Below, one piece after another: positions 17,251 to 25,951 of a DNA stretch of 64,000 bases; position 1 is the first letter of the stretch; each line of letters opens with the position of its first letter. A model generated the notes under the pieces. That model saw only the letters and a list, made by a program, of their open reading frames with translations. It searched no databases and was not told the DNA's origin. The DNA comes from Deltaproteobacteria bacterium (GTDB lineage: Bacteria > Myxococcota_A > UBA9160 > UBA4427): contig PBFW01000072.1 of the NCBI GenBank assembly GCA_002719955.1, forward strand, positions 62,001-126,000, in the 5' to 3' direction. A program made the position numbers and the translations under genes.

Positions 17251-18228
17251 TCAGAGGGGCTTGAAGAAGGGGATCTTGAATCCGTCCTCGTCTTCCTGGA
17301 TGACGGCCTCGACGGCCATGCCGATCTTCACATCTTCGGGCTTGCAATCGATCAGCGTCGAGGCCATCCGCTCGCCCTCTTCGAGGTCTACGATGACCGA
17401 GATCATCGGGTACTCATAGCCCGGGAATTGCGGATAGTGGATCACCGTGAATGTATGGACCGTCGCCCGACCGCTTGCGTCGATCGAGTCGAAGCGCTGC
17501 TCACCACAGGCGTCGCACATCGGGCGCGGGGGGTGGCGCAATTTCTGGCAACCGGTGCAGCGCTGGATCGGAATCACGCCGTCTTCGGCGACACGCGTCC
17601 ACCACCAGCCATTGTCGTGGCCCATCGGCGGTTTGATTCGCGACGGTTTCTGGACAACCGCCGCCTCGCCACCGCCTTCGGAGGACACCGGCTGCGGATT
17701 CGCCGGTTTGAAGCGCAGAACGCGGAAGCTCATCGATCCCAGGTCTTCGCCATCCTGGTTCTCGAAGACCGTCTTCGTCGTGATGAAATACCCGATACCC
17801 GCCCCGGTCGCCTTCTCTTCGGAGATCTCGTCGATCACCGTCAGCGACTTCACGCGCTCTCCGAGCTTCAGGTAGCGGGTGTAGTTTTCTTCGGTATTCG
17901 TGCCGAGCACGCCCGTGTAGCCGTTATCCGCGAGCAGCTTATGGAGACGCTGCTGCTCGTTCTTCGGCTCGTCGTACCCCTCGTGCATCTCCCAGCCCTC
18001 CATGATCCAGGCCTGGAGCATCGTCGGGGGCGCGACGATTTCGCCATGCACGGTCTCCTTGGCAGCCTCTGAATCGAGATAGGCCGGATGGGTCTCGCCC
18101 ATCGCATCACACCATTGGCGGATCATCGGCTCGTTGATCGGGTCACGACCCGTCACCGCCGGTCCAACCGCCTTCCCCACGTAGCTGCGGATCTCGGCCT
18201 CGAGGGCCTTCTTCTTCTCGTCGCTCAT
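17251..18228 (-). CDS. ChsH2-like protein: MaoC-type hot-dog domain fused to DUF35 (Zn ribbon plus OB fold)
   Basis: A 325-residue two-domain protein. Residues about 10-175 form a FAS1-like/MaoC hot-dog domain. Residues about 205-325 are DUF35, with a zinc ribbon of four Cys (224, 227, 238, 241) followed by an OB-fold (VHTFTVIHYPQFPGYEYP). In the known complexes the hot-dog half pairs with ChsH1 and DUF35 binds the Ltp2 aldolase, channelling the product. All three partners lie here in series. A GCTAGAAT box about 70 bases upstream may be the -10 of this operon. Confidence 0.8.
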   Translation of the reverse strand: MSDEKKKALEAEIRSYVGKAVGPAVTGRDPINEPMIRQWCDAMGETHPAYLDSEAAKETVHGEIVAPPTMLQAWIMEGWEMHEGYDEPKNEQQRLHKLLADNGYTGVLGTNTEENYTRYLKLGERVKSLTVIDEISEEKATGAGIGYFITTKTVFENQDGEDLGSMSFRVLRFKPANPQPVSSEGGGEAAVVQKPSRIKPPMGHDNGWWWTRVAEDGVIPIQRCTGCQKLRHPPRPMCDACGEQRFDSIDASGRATVHTFTVIHYPQFPGYEYPMISVIVDLEEGERMASTLIDCKPEDVKIGMAVEAVIQEDEDGFKIPFFKPL

Positions 18229-18297
18229 CGCGCATCCTCGACAGATCTATTGGCGCTCACCATTGCCGTGGTGAGACCCGCCCGACGCGGGGTCGCG

Positions 18298-18305
18298 ATT
18301 CTAGC
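18298..18305 (-). promoter_or_regulatory. Possible -10 box (GCTAGAAT) for the ltp2-chsH1-chsH2-like operon
   Basis: Reading leftward, GCTAGAAT lies 70 bases before the start of the MaoC-DUF35 gene. Similar TGCTAGNNT boxes precede several other genes in this window. No good -35 hexamer is visible. Confidence 0.3.
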
Positions 18306-18513
18306 GATTGAAGAGACGATTGGAACCGGAATCGAGGGCCATCAGACAACCCCTCTCCAGAAATCCTGCGAAGGGATTGCTGCGATGCGCGAGTCGCAGT
18401 CCTCGCTGAATGCGGGCCGACAGGGGACATCCGCCGCGGCATCGTCCACTGGAACCGAGTGCGGCCAGACGCGAGCTCGTCGGCGCAATCCCGCCACCCG
18501 GTCCCAAGAGCCA

Positions 18514-19149
18514 TCACGAGGATTCCAACCAGCTGATTGGGGACCCAAAGGGCACCGCGCTCGACACCGATGCCGAGAGCGCAACCATCCATCCGAATCC
18601 TGTGCCACCCCCCACACTCGTGAGCGTGATCGGATTGAAACGCCTGACGTCGAAGCTCGGTGCAAAGAGCGGTGTACCGTTGCTGAGGCTGAACGTCGCG
18701 TCGTTGTGCTCTGCGACAAAGACCAACGATTGGGGCGCCGCAGCGCCAACACTTCCCATGTCGACGACCCCGGTGATTTCGTAATGATCGTCTCCCGCGA
18801 GAGGTGCCGCCGCATCGAGCAGCCACACGTCGCCACCCATCCTGAAAATCTCGTTCCCATTCGCAACGACCGCGGAGCTGATGACGGCTCCCGAATAGAG
18901 CGTTTCGCTGCGGACGAATATTGGATCCCCACTGGCGAAAAAAACGCCGACGATAGAGTCATCAATTTCAACGGATCCCGTCACCGCATCACCCGCGGAC
19001 AGCGGTCCATTCAGGTCGCCGGAGGCGTCGCAGAAGGCCGCGGGGCGTGACGACGACCGTTTCCTCCATCGCCACCCGGGTCCGAGCCAAACGAGAAGGG
19101 CCCGAAATACGAAGGACCTGGATCATCCGTCGCGAAGGAATTTGCGCAT
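18514..19149 (-). pseudogene. Putative exported beta-rich protein interrupted by an in-frame UGA
   Basis: A textbook ribosome site AGGAGG (19161-19156, leftward) sits 6 bases before ATG at 19149. The frame reads MRKFLRDG, then UGA (19125-19123), then stays open for about 200 codons to a stop at 18514. After the UGA comes a hydrophobic stretch (FVFRALLVWLG), then a beta-rich region with SGDLNGPLSAGDAVTGSVE and IVGVFFASGDPIFV, which resembles PEP-CTERM-type exported proteins. No C-terminal sorting signal is in frame. A shorter GTG-initiated product from 18984 is possible. Likely a pseudogene or a sequencing error. Confidence 0.45.
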
Positions 19150-19318
19150 CGTCGGCCTCCTGCGGGACGTTTTGTGTCAGGCACCTCGCGGCTCGTTGGA
19201 TCGGAGATGGGATTCGCGAGGTCGCCGCCCATCGACCAGCGATGATTCTATAGGAAACGATGACCACACGAACAGAGAATCGTGGAGGGGAATACTCCCC
19301 ATTGGAAATACGTCTGTA

Positions 19319-19933
19319 TTAGGCCGACCGCGTCGCCACCCCTCGATACATCTGGGCGACGATTCCCGGCCCCCGGGCGCGAAACCGATCGAGGCTCCTC
19401 AGCTCGAAACCGCCCTCCTCGACCAGCTGATCAATCTTGCGATTGATATTGCAGCCGTCGCAGAGCCTGTTCCAGAGAGGATTCACGCGATCCTGCCAAC
19501 GTGCCGTCCCCTCGGCTTCTGCGCGTCCGTGTTCGATGAACACATAACGCCCGCCGTGCCTGAGAACACGACGCATCTCTCGCAGGGCGCGATCGACTTC
19601 GGGAATCGAACAGAGTGTCCAGGTGGTCACGACCGTGTCGAATCGACCCGCGTCGAAGGGGAGCCCGCCATCCGCGCTGAGCGCGCGGCGCTCGATCGGA
19701 AAGGGCGCGCTCCCGATCCTCGATTGGACCGATGCGACATTGGCGACGTCGAGCGGGTCGAGCCCCACCAAGGTCTTGACCGAGGGGCCGTAGTACGAGA
19801 GGTTGAGCCCCGTCCCAAATCCAACCTCGAGCACCTCCCCCTCTGCTTCGGCGATCGTGTCGACTCGGAGCGGATTCATCTGTCGCATCGCCAGGTCCTG
19901 AAACCTGGGCTTGATCCAGGATCGCAACCCCAC
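19319..19933 (-). CDS. Class I SAM-dependent methyltransferase, METTL7/thiol-methyltransferase-like
   Basis: A 204-residue Rossmann methyltransferase. Motif I is VLEVGFGTGLNLSYYG (about 34-49), then GLDPL, TTWTLCSIPEVDRAL and RVLRHGGRYVFIEHG. The C-terminal NPLWNRLCDGCNINRKI resembles the WxxxxDGCNxxR segment of animal METTL7A/B (TMT1), which methylate thiols on lipid-associated membranes; the membrane anchor of those is absent here. Substrate remains open. It starts 3 bases after the stop of the amidohydrolase gene, so it is its operon partner. Confidence 0.8.
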   Translation of the reverse strand: MGLRSWIKPRFQDLAMRQMNPLRVDTIAEAEGEVLEVGFGTGLNLSYYGPSVKTLVGLDPLDVANVASVQSRIGSAPFPIERRALSADGGLPFDAGRFDTVVTTWTLCSIPEVDRALREMRRVLRHGGRYVFIEHGRAEAEGTARWQDRVNPLWNRLCDGCNINRKIDQLVEEGGFELRSLDRFRARGPGIVAQMYRGVATRSA

Positions 19934-19936
19934 CGA

Positions 19937-21661
19937 TCAGGCGTCCGCGCCGCCGGGAACCTCGACCGTCGACGTATCGCGACCGGGTCGCAAGATCGTC
20001 CCTGGCCTGGCCCCCGTATCCTGGCCATCACGGACGATTTCGATGCCATTGGCAAAGACATGCTCGATGCCCTTCGCGTCCGCATAGAGACGGCCCGCTC
20101 CCCCGGGCAGGTCGTATTTCGTGTAGGTCTCCCCGAGGCCGACCTCCTCGGGATCGAAGACCACGACGTCCGCGTACCAGCCCTCCTCGAGTCGGCCGCG
20201 TTCGCGCAATCCGTAGAGCCGTGCGGGCACATCCGTCAACTGGCGAATCGCCTCCTCCATGCTGATGAGCTTGCGCTCGCGCACACCCTGACTGAGGACC
20301 TGACTCGAAAAAGCGAAGCTGTCGATCATGTCGAGGTGCGCGCCGGCGTCCGATGCTCCGATCACGGTCCGGTCATCGTGCCAGAGCTCGCCCCGCATCT
20401 TCCAGGTCGCGTCATCGTCTCCGAGCGTTGGCGGCATGAAGTAGGTCTTGAAATCATCTTCGATGGCAATGTCGATCAGCGTGTCGAAGGCCGTTTTACC
20501 GAGTTCTTCCGCAAGTTCCCCGATCTGCCGACCACGGTATTGCTGAAGCGACTGCTTCTGTACCTGATCGATCGTGAACATCTCCCAACTCGCAAGCGCG
20601 TGCATCGCGGATTCCGGATTCTTCGCATCTTCTCCGAACTGCTTGCGCCTCGCCGGATCACTCAGAAATGCGACCTTCTCTTCGTTCGAGAGCCTGAAAA
20701 AGGGCGCCCAGTTATGAAGCGCGTCGAAGACGAAACCCGAGTCGAGGTTGATCCGAATCGTCATCGGCTGCGGCACCGTCAGCGCCACCACCTCAGCACC
20801 TCGCTTGCGCGCGATATCGGTCGCCGCCAGCTGGGTTTCGGCCCATTGGACATTCGAAGCATTCGGAACGAGCACATTCCAGTTGATCGGTCGATTCGCC
20901 GCCAGTGAGATGTCGGCCAGGTAATCTGCCATCTCCTCACCCCATCCAACGCCGGGTAAGAATTCGACCGCCGTCCCCTCGAAGTCGCGAACCTGCCGCG
21001 CGAGCGTCAGCATTTCCTCTTTGGACGCGGAGCGCGACGGAACCGGCTTGCCGTCGGCATCATTATGCGTCGAAGAGATCGTCGAAGAGAATCCGAGCCC
21101 GCCCTCCTCGATCGACTTTCGGAGCAACGCCACCATCTCATTCAGCTCGTCCTCGTTCGCCTCCGAACCGACGGCCCGCTCGCCCATGACCGTTCGGCGG
21201 AGCGCGGAGTGACCGACCATGAAACCCGCGTTGACCGACAGGCGACCTTCGAGTTGATCGAGATACTCGCCGAAGGACTGCCAGTTCCACGGCACGCCCT
21301 GCTGCAGACTCTCGAGAGGCATGCCCTCGACGCGGGCCAACATCTTCATCAGATATTCACCCGCCTCCGGCGAGAGCGGCGCGATGCTGAAGCCGCAATT
21401 GCCGGCAATCACAGTGGTCACGCCGTGGTAGAGGGACGGACTCAGCGTTCCGTCCCAGAAAGCCTGCGCATCGTAATGTGTGTGCACATCGACGAAACCG
21501 GGGGCGACCACCCGGCCCGTCGCATCGATGGTCTGTCGCGCATCTTCGTCGATCGCGCCGATCGCGACGATCTGTCCGTCGCGAATCCCAAGGTTTTCAT
21601 GGCGCGAAGCGCGACCCGTTCCGTCGACGATCGTCCCACCCTTGATGAGTACGTCCAGCAT
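19937..21661 (-). CDS. N-acyl-D-amino-acid deacylase-type amidohydrolase
   Basis: A 574-residue member of the D-aminoacylase/amidohydrolase superfamily. It has the small beta domain at the start (DVLIKGGTIVDGTG), the metal-binding VDVHTHYDAQ, GNCGFSIAPL, a catalytic-loop GASDAGAHLDM near residue 470 and a closing beta domain GRLEEGWYADVVVFDP. Relatives in such neighbourhoods are rarely characterised, so D-amino-acid specificity is not assured. Start 21661 has AAGGAGG 6 bases upstream; earlier ATGs lack this. A paralogue with the same domain plan lies at 58486-60147. Confidence 0.88.
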   Translation of the reverse strand: MLDVLIKGGTIVDGTGRASRHENLGIRDGQIVAIGAIDEDARQTIDATGRVVAPGFVDVHTHYDAQAFWDGTLSPSLYHGVTTVIAGNCGFSIAPLSPEAGEYLMKMLARVEGMPLESLQQGVPWNWQSFGEYLDQLEGRLSVNAGFMVGHSALRRTVMGERAVGSEANEDELNEMVALLRKSIEEGGLGFSSTISSTHNDADGKPVPSRSASKEEMLTLARQVRDFEGTAVEFLPGVGWGEEMADYLADISLAANRPINWNVLVPNASNVQWAETQLAATDIARKRGAEVVALTVPQPMTIRINLDSGFVFDALHNWAPFFRLSNEEKVAFLSDPARRKQFGEDAKNPESAMHALASWEMFTIDQVQKQSLQQYRGRQIGELAEELGKTAFDTLIDIAIEDDFKTYFMPPTLGDDDATWKMRGELWHDDRTVIGASDAGAHLDMIDSFAFSSQVLSQGVRERKLISMEEAIRQLTDVPARLYGLRERGRLEEGWYADVVVFDPEEVGLGETYTKYDLPGGAGRLYADAKGIEHVFANGIEIVRDGQDTGARPGTILRPGRDTSTVEVPGGADA

Positions 21662-21896
21662 GCTTCCTCCTTGTCGCGACTCTGCCCGCGCTTCATCGAA
21701 TATCGCTTCGTCCGACTCGTCGGAGGACGCGATGCCCCCCTTGCTCAATCATGATTCCTGGCGGCCCGCGCGCTCACGGGCCCCCGCCGAAGGCACGGTG
21801 ACGCGATGAACCGCTCGACTCCATTCTGGCACAGGGAATCCACGTCGCACCCTCTGATCCAAAGGACGCAGAGAAGAATTGTCTCCCGGAAGCCCC

Positions 21897-21902
21897 TAGA
21901 CT
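21897..21902 (+). promoter_or_regulatory. Possible -10 hexamer TAGACT
   Basis: TAGACT lies 34 bases before the Rieske oxygenase start at 21937. It resembles the TAGNNT boxes seen upstream of several other genes, but the TG extension is absent and the only TTG-type hexamer (TTGTCT, 21879-21884) is too close for a standard promoter. Confidence 0.25.
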
Positions 21903-21936
21903 GGGCCGCAAGCCCGAGACGGAGAAATGACGACCG

Positions 21937-23292
21937 ATGACCCGCTGCCCCGGACCCTCCTACCAGGACATCATCGACGGCGACCGGGCTGCCCCGCCCG
22001 CGATCCTGCGCGAAAGCGCGGCGGCTCCCTTAGGTGCACACGACTTGCCAGTCGACGTGTACCTCTCTGCTGAGTACCACCGGCGCGAGGTCGAGGGCCT
22101 ATGGCGAAAGGTCTGGCAGATCGCCGGACGCGTCGAAGATGTCGCGAATCCTGGCGACTCCTTCGTCTACGACATCGCGGACGACTCGCTGATCATCCTG
22201 CGAACCCGCACGGGCGAGCTTCGCGCCTATCATAATGCCTGTCTGCATCGGGGTACCCGGCTGCGTGACGAGGATGGATCTCTGGAACGAATCCGCTGCC
22301 CCTACCATGGCTTCATCTGGAGCCTCGAAGGTGATCTCTCCGAAATTCCTTGCCGTTGGGATTTCCCCCAGGTGGAGAACGACGATTTTCGCCTGCCCGA
22401 GGCGCGGGTCGACACCTGGGGCGGTTTCGTCTTCGTTCATTTCGATCCCGAGGCCGAACCGCTCGAAGCCTATCTGGAGGATCTACCTCGACATTTCAGA
22501 CATTGGCCCCTCGAAGACCGCTTCGTTGCAGCGCGTGTCGAACGCCGCGTCGCCTGCAACTGGAAGATCGCCATAGAGGCCTTCATCGAGACCTACCATA
22601 TTATCGGCGTCCACCCCGGCAATCTGCCCTTCTTCGGAGACGCCAACTCGCAATACGATGTCTGGCCCGACCAACGTCACCACAACCGGATGTTGAATGC
22701 CTCGGGCATCCCGAGCCCTCATGTCCGAAACGAGATATCGGACCAGCGGGTTATCGACATGGCCGTGCGCTTCGGGATGCTCGAACCCGGAACGCGTATA
22801 CCGGAGGGAGCCACGACCCGATCGCTCATGGTCGAGGCGTCGCGCAAGCGAATCGCGGAGGCGATGGGCGTGGACACCGGCAGCGTGAGCGACGCCGAAA
22901 TCCAGGACGTGATCCAGTACAGCCTTTTCCCGAATATCGTGCTCTTCGGCGGCCTGGGTTCGCCGCTCTTCTACCGCGCGCGACCGGATGGTAATGACCC
23001 GAACTCGTGCCTCTTCGAAGTGATGATCCTGCAACCGGTCCCAGTGGGAGCAGAGCGGCCGACCCCGGCGAAGCGGCGCTGGCTCGAGGAACACGAAAAG
23101 TGGAGCGACGTGCCCGAACTCTCGTATTTCGGACCCGTGCTGGACGAAGATCAGGAGGTGATGCCGCAGGTCCAACGCGGACTCCGCGCCTCCCGCAAAC
23201 CGAGCATCAGCCTCAGCGTCTACCAGGAGAGCCGGATTCGACATTTCCGAAGGACACTCGAGGAATATGTTCCGCTGGCGGGCAGCGACTGA
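21937..23292 (+). CDS. Rieske non-heme iron oxygenase, alpha subunit (aromatic-ring-hydroxylating type)
   Basis: A 451-residue oxygenase. The Rieske [2Fe-2S] ligands are in CLHRG and CPYHGFIW (residues about 101-133). The catalytic iron site is in ETYHIIGVHP (about 219-228), where the two His fit the family ExxHxxxxH pattern. Length and layout match alpha subunits of RHO dioxygenases/demethylases. No beta subunit or reductase is adjacent, so electron supply must come from elsewhere. It is divergent from the amidohydrolase operon. Substrate unknown; aromatic, betaine-like or terpenoid are all possible. Confidence 0.9.
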   Translation: MTRCPGPSYQDIIDGDRAAPPAILRESAAAPLGAHDLPVDVYLSAEYHRREVEGLWRKVWQIAGRVEDVANPGDSFVYDIADDSLIILRTRTGELRAYHNACLHRGTRLRDEDGSLERIRCPYHGFIWSLEGDLSEIPCRWDFPQVENDDFRLPEARVDTWGGFVFVHFDPEAEPLEAYLEDLPRHFRHWPLEDRFVAARVERRVACNWKIAIEAFIETYHIIGVHPGNLPFFGDANSQYDVWPDQRHHNRMLNASGIPSPHVRNEISDQRVIDMAVRFGMLEPGTRIPEGATTRSLMVEASRKRIAEAMGVDTGSVSDAEIQDVIQYSLFPNIVLFGGLGSPLFYRARPDGNDPNSCLFEVMILQPVPVGAERPTPAKRRWLEEHEKWSDVPELSYFGPVLDEDQEVMPQVQRGLRASRKPSISLSVYQESRIRHFRRTLEEYVPLAGSD

Positions 23293-23328
23293 AGCCCGCT
23301 GGTCGGTCACTCCGATCAATCACTCCGA

Positions 23329-23784
23329 TCAATCAAAAGTCCATGAGCGCTCCGGCCCCGCCCCTTCCGCGTACTCTTGATTCTGCACATCGAACCAGAT
23401 GGGCAGCAGGTGCTTCACATAGAAGGCGTGGGTCGTATGCCCACCATTGACCAGATCTTCATATTCCTTGATCTGGACTCGGTCATCCATGGCCTGCCAC
23501 CCCTTCGACTTCTCGAGTAGTGCGTCGACCTCTTCGCGGGTGTCGTAGATGATGCCCAGATGATCGTATCCGGGACTGCTGACATGCACCCGCTGTTCGG
23601 TCACGAGAATGAACTGACTGGTATCGGGATCCGTACGAAGCAAGAGACCGATCTGGCCGAGAATCGGGACATCCAACGAATCCCAACCGAAGAGGTCAGC
23701 GTAGAAATGGGCGATCTCCTTGCGATTGGCTTCGAGTCCACCGATCGGAAGGGTGAGTTCCATGTGATTGAAACGGCCGGGCAT
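23329..23784 (-). CDS. VOC (glyoxalase/bleomycin-resistance/dioxygenase) superfamily protein
   Basis: A 151-residue protein with one clear beta-alpha-beta-beta-beta module: FNHMELTLPIGGLEANRKEIAHF at the start and DHLGIIYDTREEVDALLEK later (given in outline). His8 (FNHMEL) and the His of YDHLGI occupy expected metal-ligand positions. VOC members include lyases, isomerases and extradiol dioxygenases; this one cannot be assigned. It converges on the Rieske oxygenase gene with 36 bases between stops. A TGCTAGGAT box lies 58 bases before its start. Confidence 0.82.
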   Translation of the reverse strand: MPGRFNHMELTLPIGGLEANRKEIAHFYADLFGWDSLDVPILGQIGLLLRTDPDTSQFILVTEQRVHVSSPGYDHLGIIYDTREEVDALLEKSKGWQAMDDRVQIKEYEDLVNGGHTTHAFYVKHLLPIWFDVQNQEYAEGAGPERSWTFD

Positions 23785-23842
23785 GGGGTCTCCAGGCGGG
23801 CGCGCGAATCGTTGCGCGGCCGGGTTTCATGAGCGTAAAGGC

Positions 23843-23851
23843 ATCCTAGCA
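23843..23851 (-). promoter_or_regulatory. Extended -10 candidate TGCTAGGAT
   Basis: Reading leftward, TGCTAGGAT fits the extended -10 pattern TGnTAnnnT and lies 58 bases upstream of the VOC gene start. The same core recurs upstream of at least three other genes. No clear -35 is seen. Confidence 0.35.
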
Positions 23852-23866
23852 TGAGGACCGGGACCC

Positions 23867-25300
23867 ATGCTCGATTTGCCCGGCCCCCTTCATCACCGAA
23901 ACCTGCTCCTCGGAGGCCTATTCATTTTCCTGGCAGGCGAGCTCTATCTCGCGATCCTGAGCGAAGCGGGCCACGCGGTAGAGCTCCACGCCGCGGAACT
24001 CGCCGGTGAACTCGCGATTCACATCGTCACGGCCCGCCGCTCGGACCCGGAGGACGCTGGAGCCGGCCATTCGGACGACTTCATTCAGATCCCGATCGAG
24101 GTCCGCTAGCTCGCAAAGAACGTCTACCAGACACCCGGAGTCGCGAATACGCAGCTCATCACCACGCCCGACGGGCATGTCGTCTTCGACACCGGCCTTT
24201 CGCTTCAGGCCGCCAAACAACGGCGCCTCCTCGCTGGAGCCGTCCCCGGTACTCCGATCACCCATCTGATCCTCAGCCACTCCCACCAGGACCATGCGGG
24301 CCGCCCACCCTTCTCGCTGGAGGAGGGAACCGAGGCCATCGCCCGCCGGGAATACTCGGAGGAGCAGCGCTACCTGAAGGAACTCGAGGACTATTTCTGG
24401 TTCCGCAATCGCACGCTCTTCCCCTTCATGCCGAAAATGTCGCTCAAGAAGGATCCCTTCGCCCATGGCGGTGTCGACCCGACGACATTCGTCGACCAAC
24501 CCGAGATCCTGCGTTTCGAACAGGGGGGCGTGCGCTTCGAGGTCCTTCCGACACCCGGCGCAGAGGGGGCGGATAATCTCTGCCTCTGGCTACCCGACCA
24601 GGGGATCCTCTTCTCGGGGGATTTCTTCGGCCCGATTTTTTCGCAATTTCCGAATATCTTCACGATGCGCGGTGAGAAGGTACGAAAGCCGATCGAGTAT
24701 ATCGCCTCCCTCGAGCGCCAGATCGAACTGGAGCCGGAGATGATCGTTCCGAGCCATCAGGATCCGATCATCGGCAAGCAGAAGATCCTCGCGGACCTGA
24801 TCAAAATGCGAAAAGCGGTTCGGCATGTACACGATGAGACGATCGCCGGAATGAATGCCGGAAAGACCGTGCACGAGCTGATGAAGGAAATCACTTTACC
24901 GCCGGAGCTCGAAGTCAGCCAGATTCATGGGCGCGTTTCCTGGACGGTCAAGAGTATCTGGGAGTACTGCTCGACTTGGTTCCACTTCGACTCGACGACA
25001 GAACTATATGCCGTCCCGATCTCGGCCGTACAGCCGGAAATCGCCTCGCTCGCCGGGGTCGACGCGCTGACCGATCATGCCGCGAGCCACGTCGCGGCGG
25101 GACGAAACGTGGAGGCTTTGCATCTGCTCGAGATCGCCCTCGCGGGCGACCCGACGCATCGCACCGCCCTCGAAACCCGTCGGGCGGCACTCGACCACCT
25201 GCTCGAGGACACCGAAGCGGGCTTCCAGAACAGCTACGAGATGGACTGGCTGAAATATCGCCTCCGCGAGACAGACCCGGCGCTCGAGGGCGCTCCTTGA
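23867..25300 (+). pseudogene. MBL-fold metallo-hydrolase with membrane anchor, interrupted by an in-frame amber codon
   Basis: The ATG at 23867 opens an 80-codon frame with a hydrophobic anchor (LLLGGLFIFLAGELYLAIL). It ends in UAG at 24107-24109, and the same frame continues without a start codon into a complete metallo-beta-lactamase domain: NVYQTPGVANT, FDTG, the zinc motif HSHQDH, LFSGD and PSHQDPI. A C-terminal domain like that of alkyl-sulfatase dimerisation regions follows (VDALTDHAASHVAAGRN). Read through, it is one coherent 477-residue protein. The stop is thus a point mutation or sequence error, unless translation restarts downstream (first ATG after the metal motif, at 24428, would remove it). 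Confidence 0.7.
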
Positions 25301-25927
25301 TATCGACGCGTGCCCGATCGACAAATACGGGGCGAGGTAGCGAAAAGACGCGAGGGGAGATCTTGCGGCCGGCGGAGCGCCTCTTTGCCCAGGAGGGCTT
25401 CGACGCGTCACGCATCGACAGATCGCCCGAGCCTCGGAGCAGCGCAGCGTCGCCGCCGTGCAATACCATTTCGGCTCGAAGCAGGGACTGCTCGCCTCGA
25501 TCGTCGAATTCCATCGCACGGCGATCGACGATCACCGACGCGAGCTACTCGAAGAACGTGAAGTCGAGGGACGCGGCGAACAACTCTCGGCGCTCATCGA
25601 AATTCTGGTCGCACCCCTCGCGCCGAAGCTCGACGACCCCTCCCGGCAGGCCTATCTACGGATCCAGGCCCAGGGTCTCAGCACCGAAACCCTGCATCCG
25701 GCCACACGCACGGTCGTGCAACGAATCGGCCAGAGCCTCGACGCCATCGAAGGCGATGGGCGCGACCCCTATCGGGGACGCTTCGCCTCCTCCTTCTCTT
25801 CCACGCTCTGGCCGATCGCGCGCGACAGGAAGAGAACGGACGCGCACAGCGCGCAGATCGGAGCGCATTCACCGCCTCCCTCAAGCGAGCACTCGAAGAG
25901 CTCTTCTCCGCACCAACCCAAACCTAG
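25297..25927 (+). pseudogene. TetR family regulator broken by two single-base frameshifts
   Basis: A TTG start overlaps the stop of the MBL gene (TTGA). The frame reads TRGEILRPAERLFAQEGFDASRID, typical of TetR helix 1-2, and then fails. Adding one base near 25424 restores IARASEQRSVAAVQYHFGSK, the recognition helix and YHFGSK hallmark. A second added base near 25797 restores LLFHALADRAR and the C-terminal LKRALEELFSAPTQT before TAG at 25927. The span of 631 bases plus two is a multiple of three, supporting two 1-base losses. As given, no functional repressor would be made. Confidence 0.7.
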
Positions 25928-25951
25928 CGCCTTCACTCCGAGCGACACGGA

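Noticed and set aside
21763..21785. GGCCCG...CGGGCC hairpin in the amidohydrolase/Rieske divergent region
   Set aside because: Only a 6-bp stem with an 8-base loop, expected often by chance in GC-rich DNA; no T-run.
23843..23866. UAG at 24107 as true start boundary with translation beginning at ATG 24428
   Set aside because: Starting at 24428 would remove the HSHQDH zinc site and the first strands of the MBL fold, so it cannot be the functional start.
23918..24499. Minus-strand 193-residue open frame opposite the MBL gene
   Set aside because: It lies entirely antisense to the MBL zinc-binding domain, whose motifs are unambiguous, and resembles no family.
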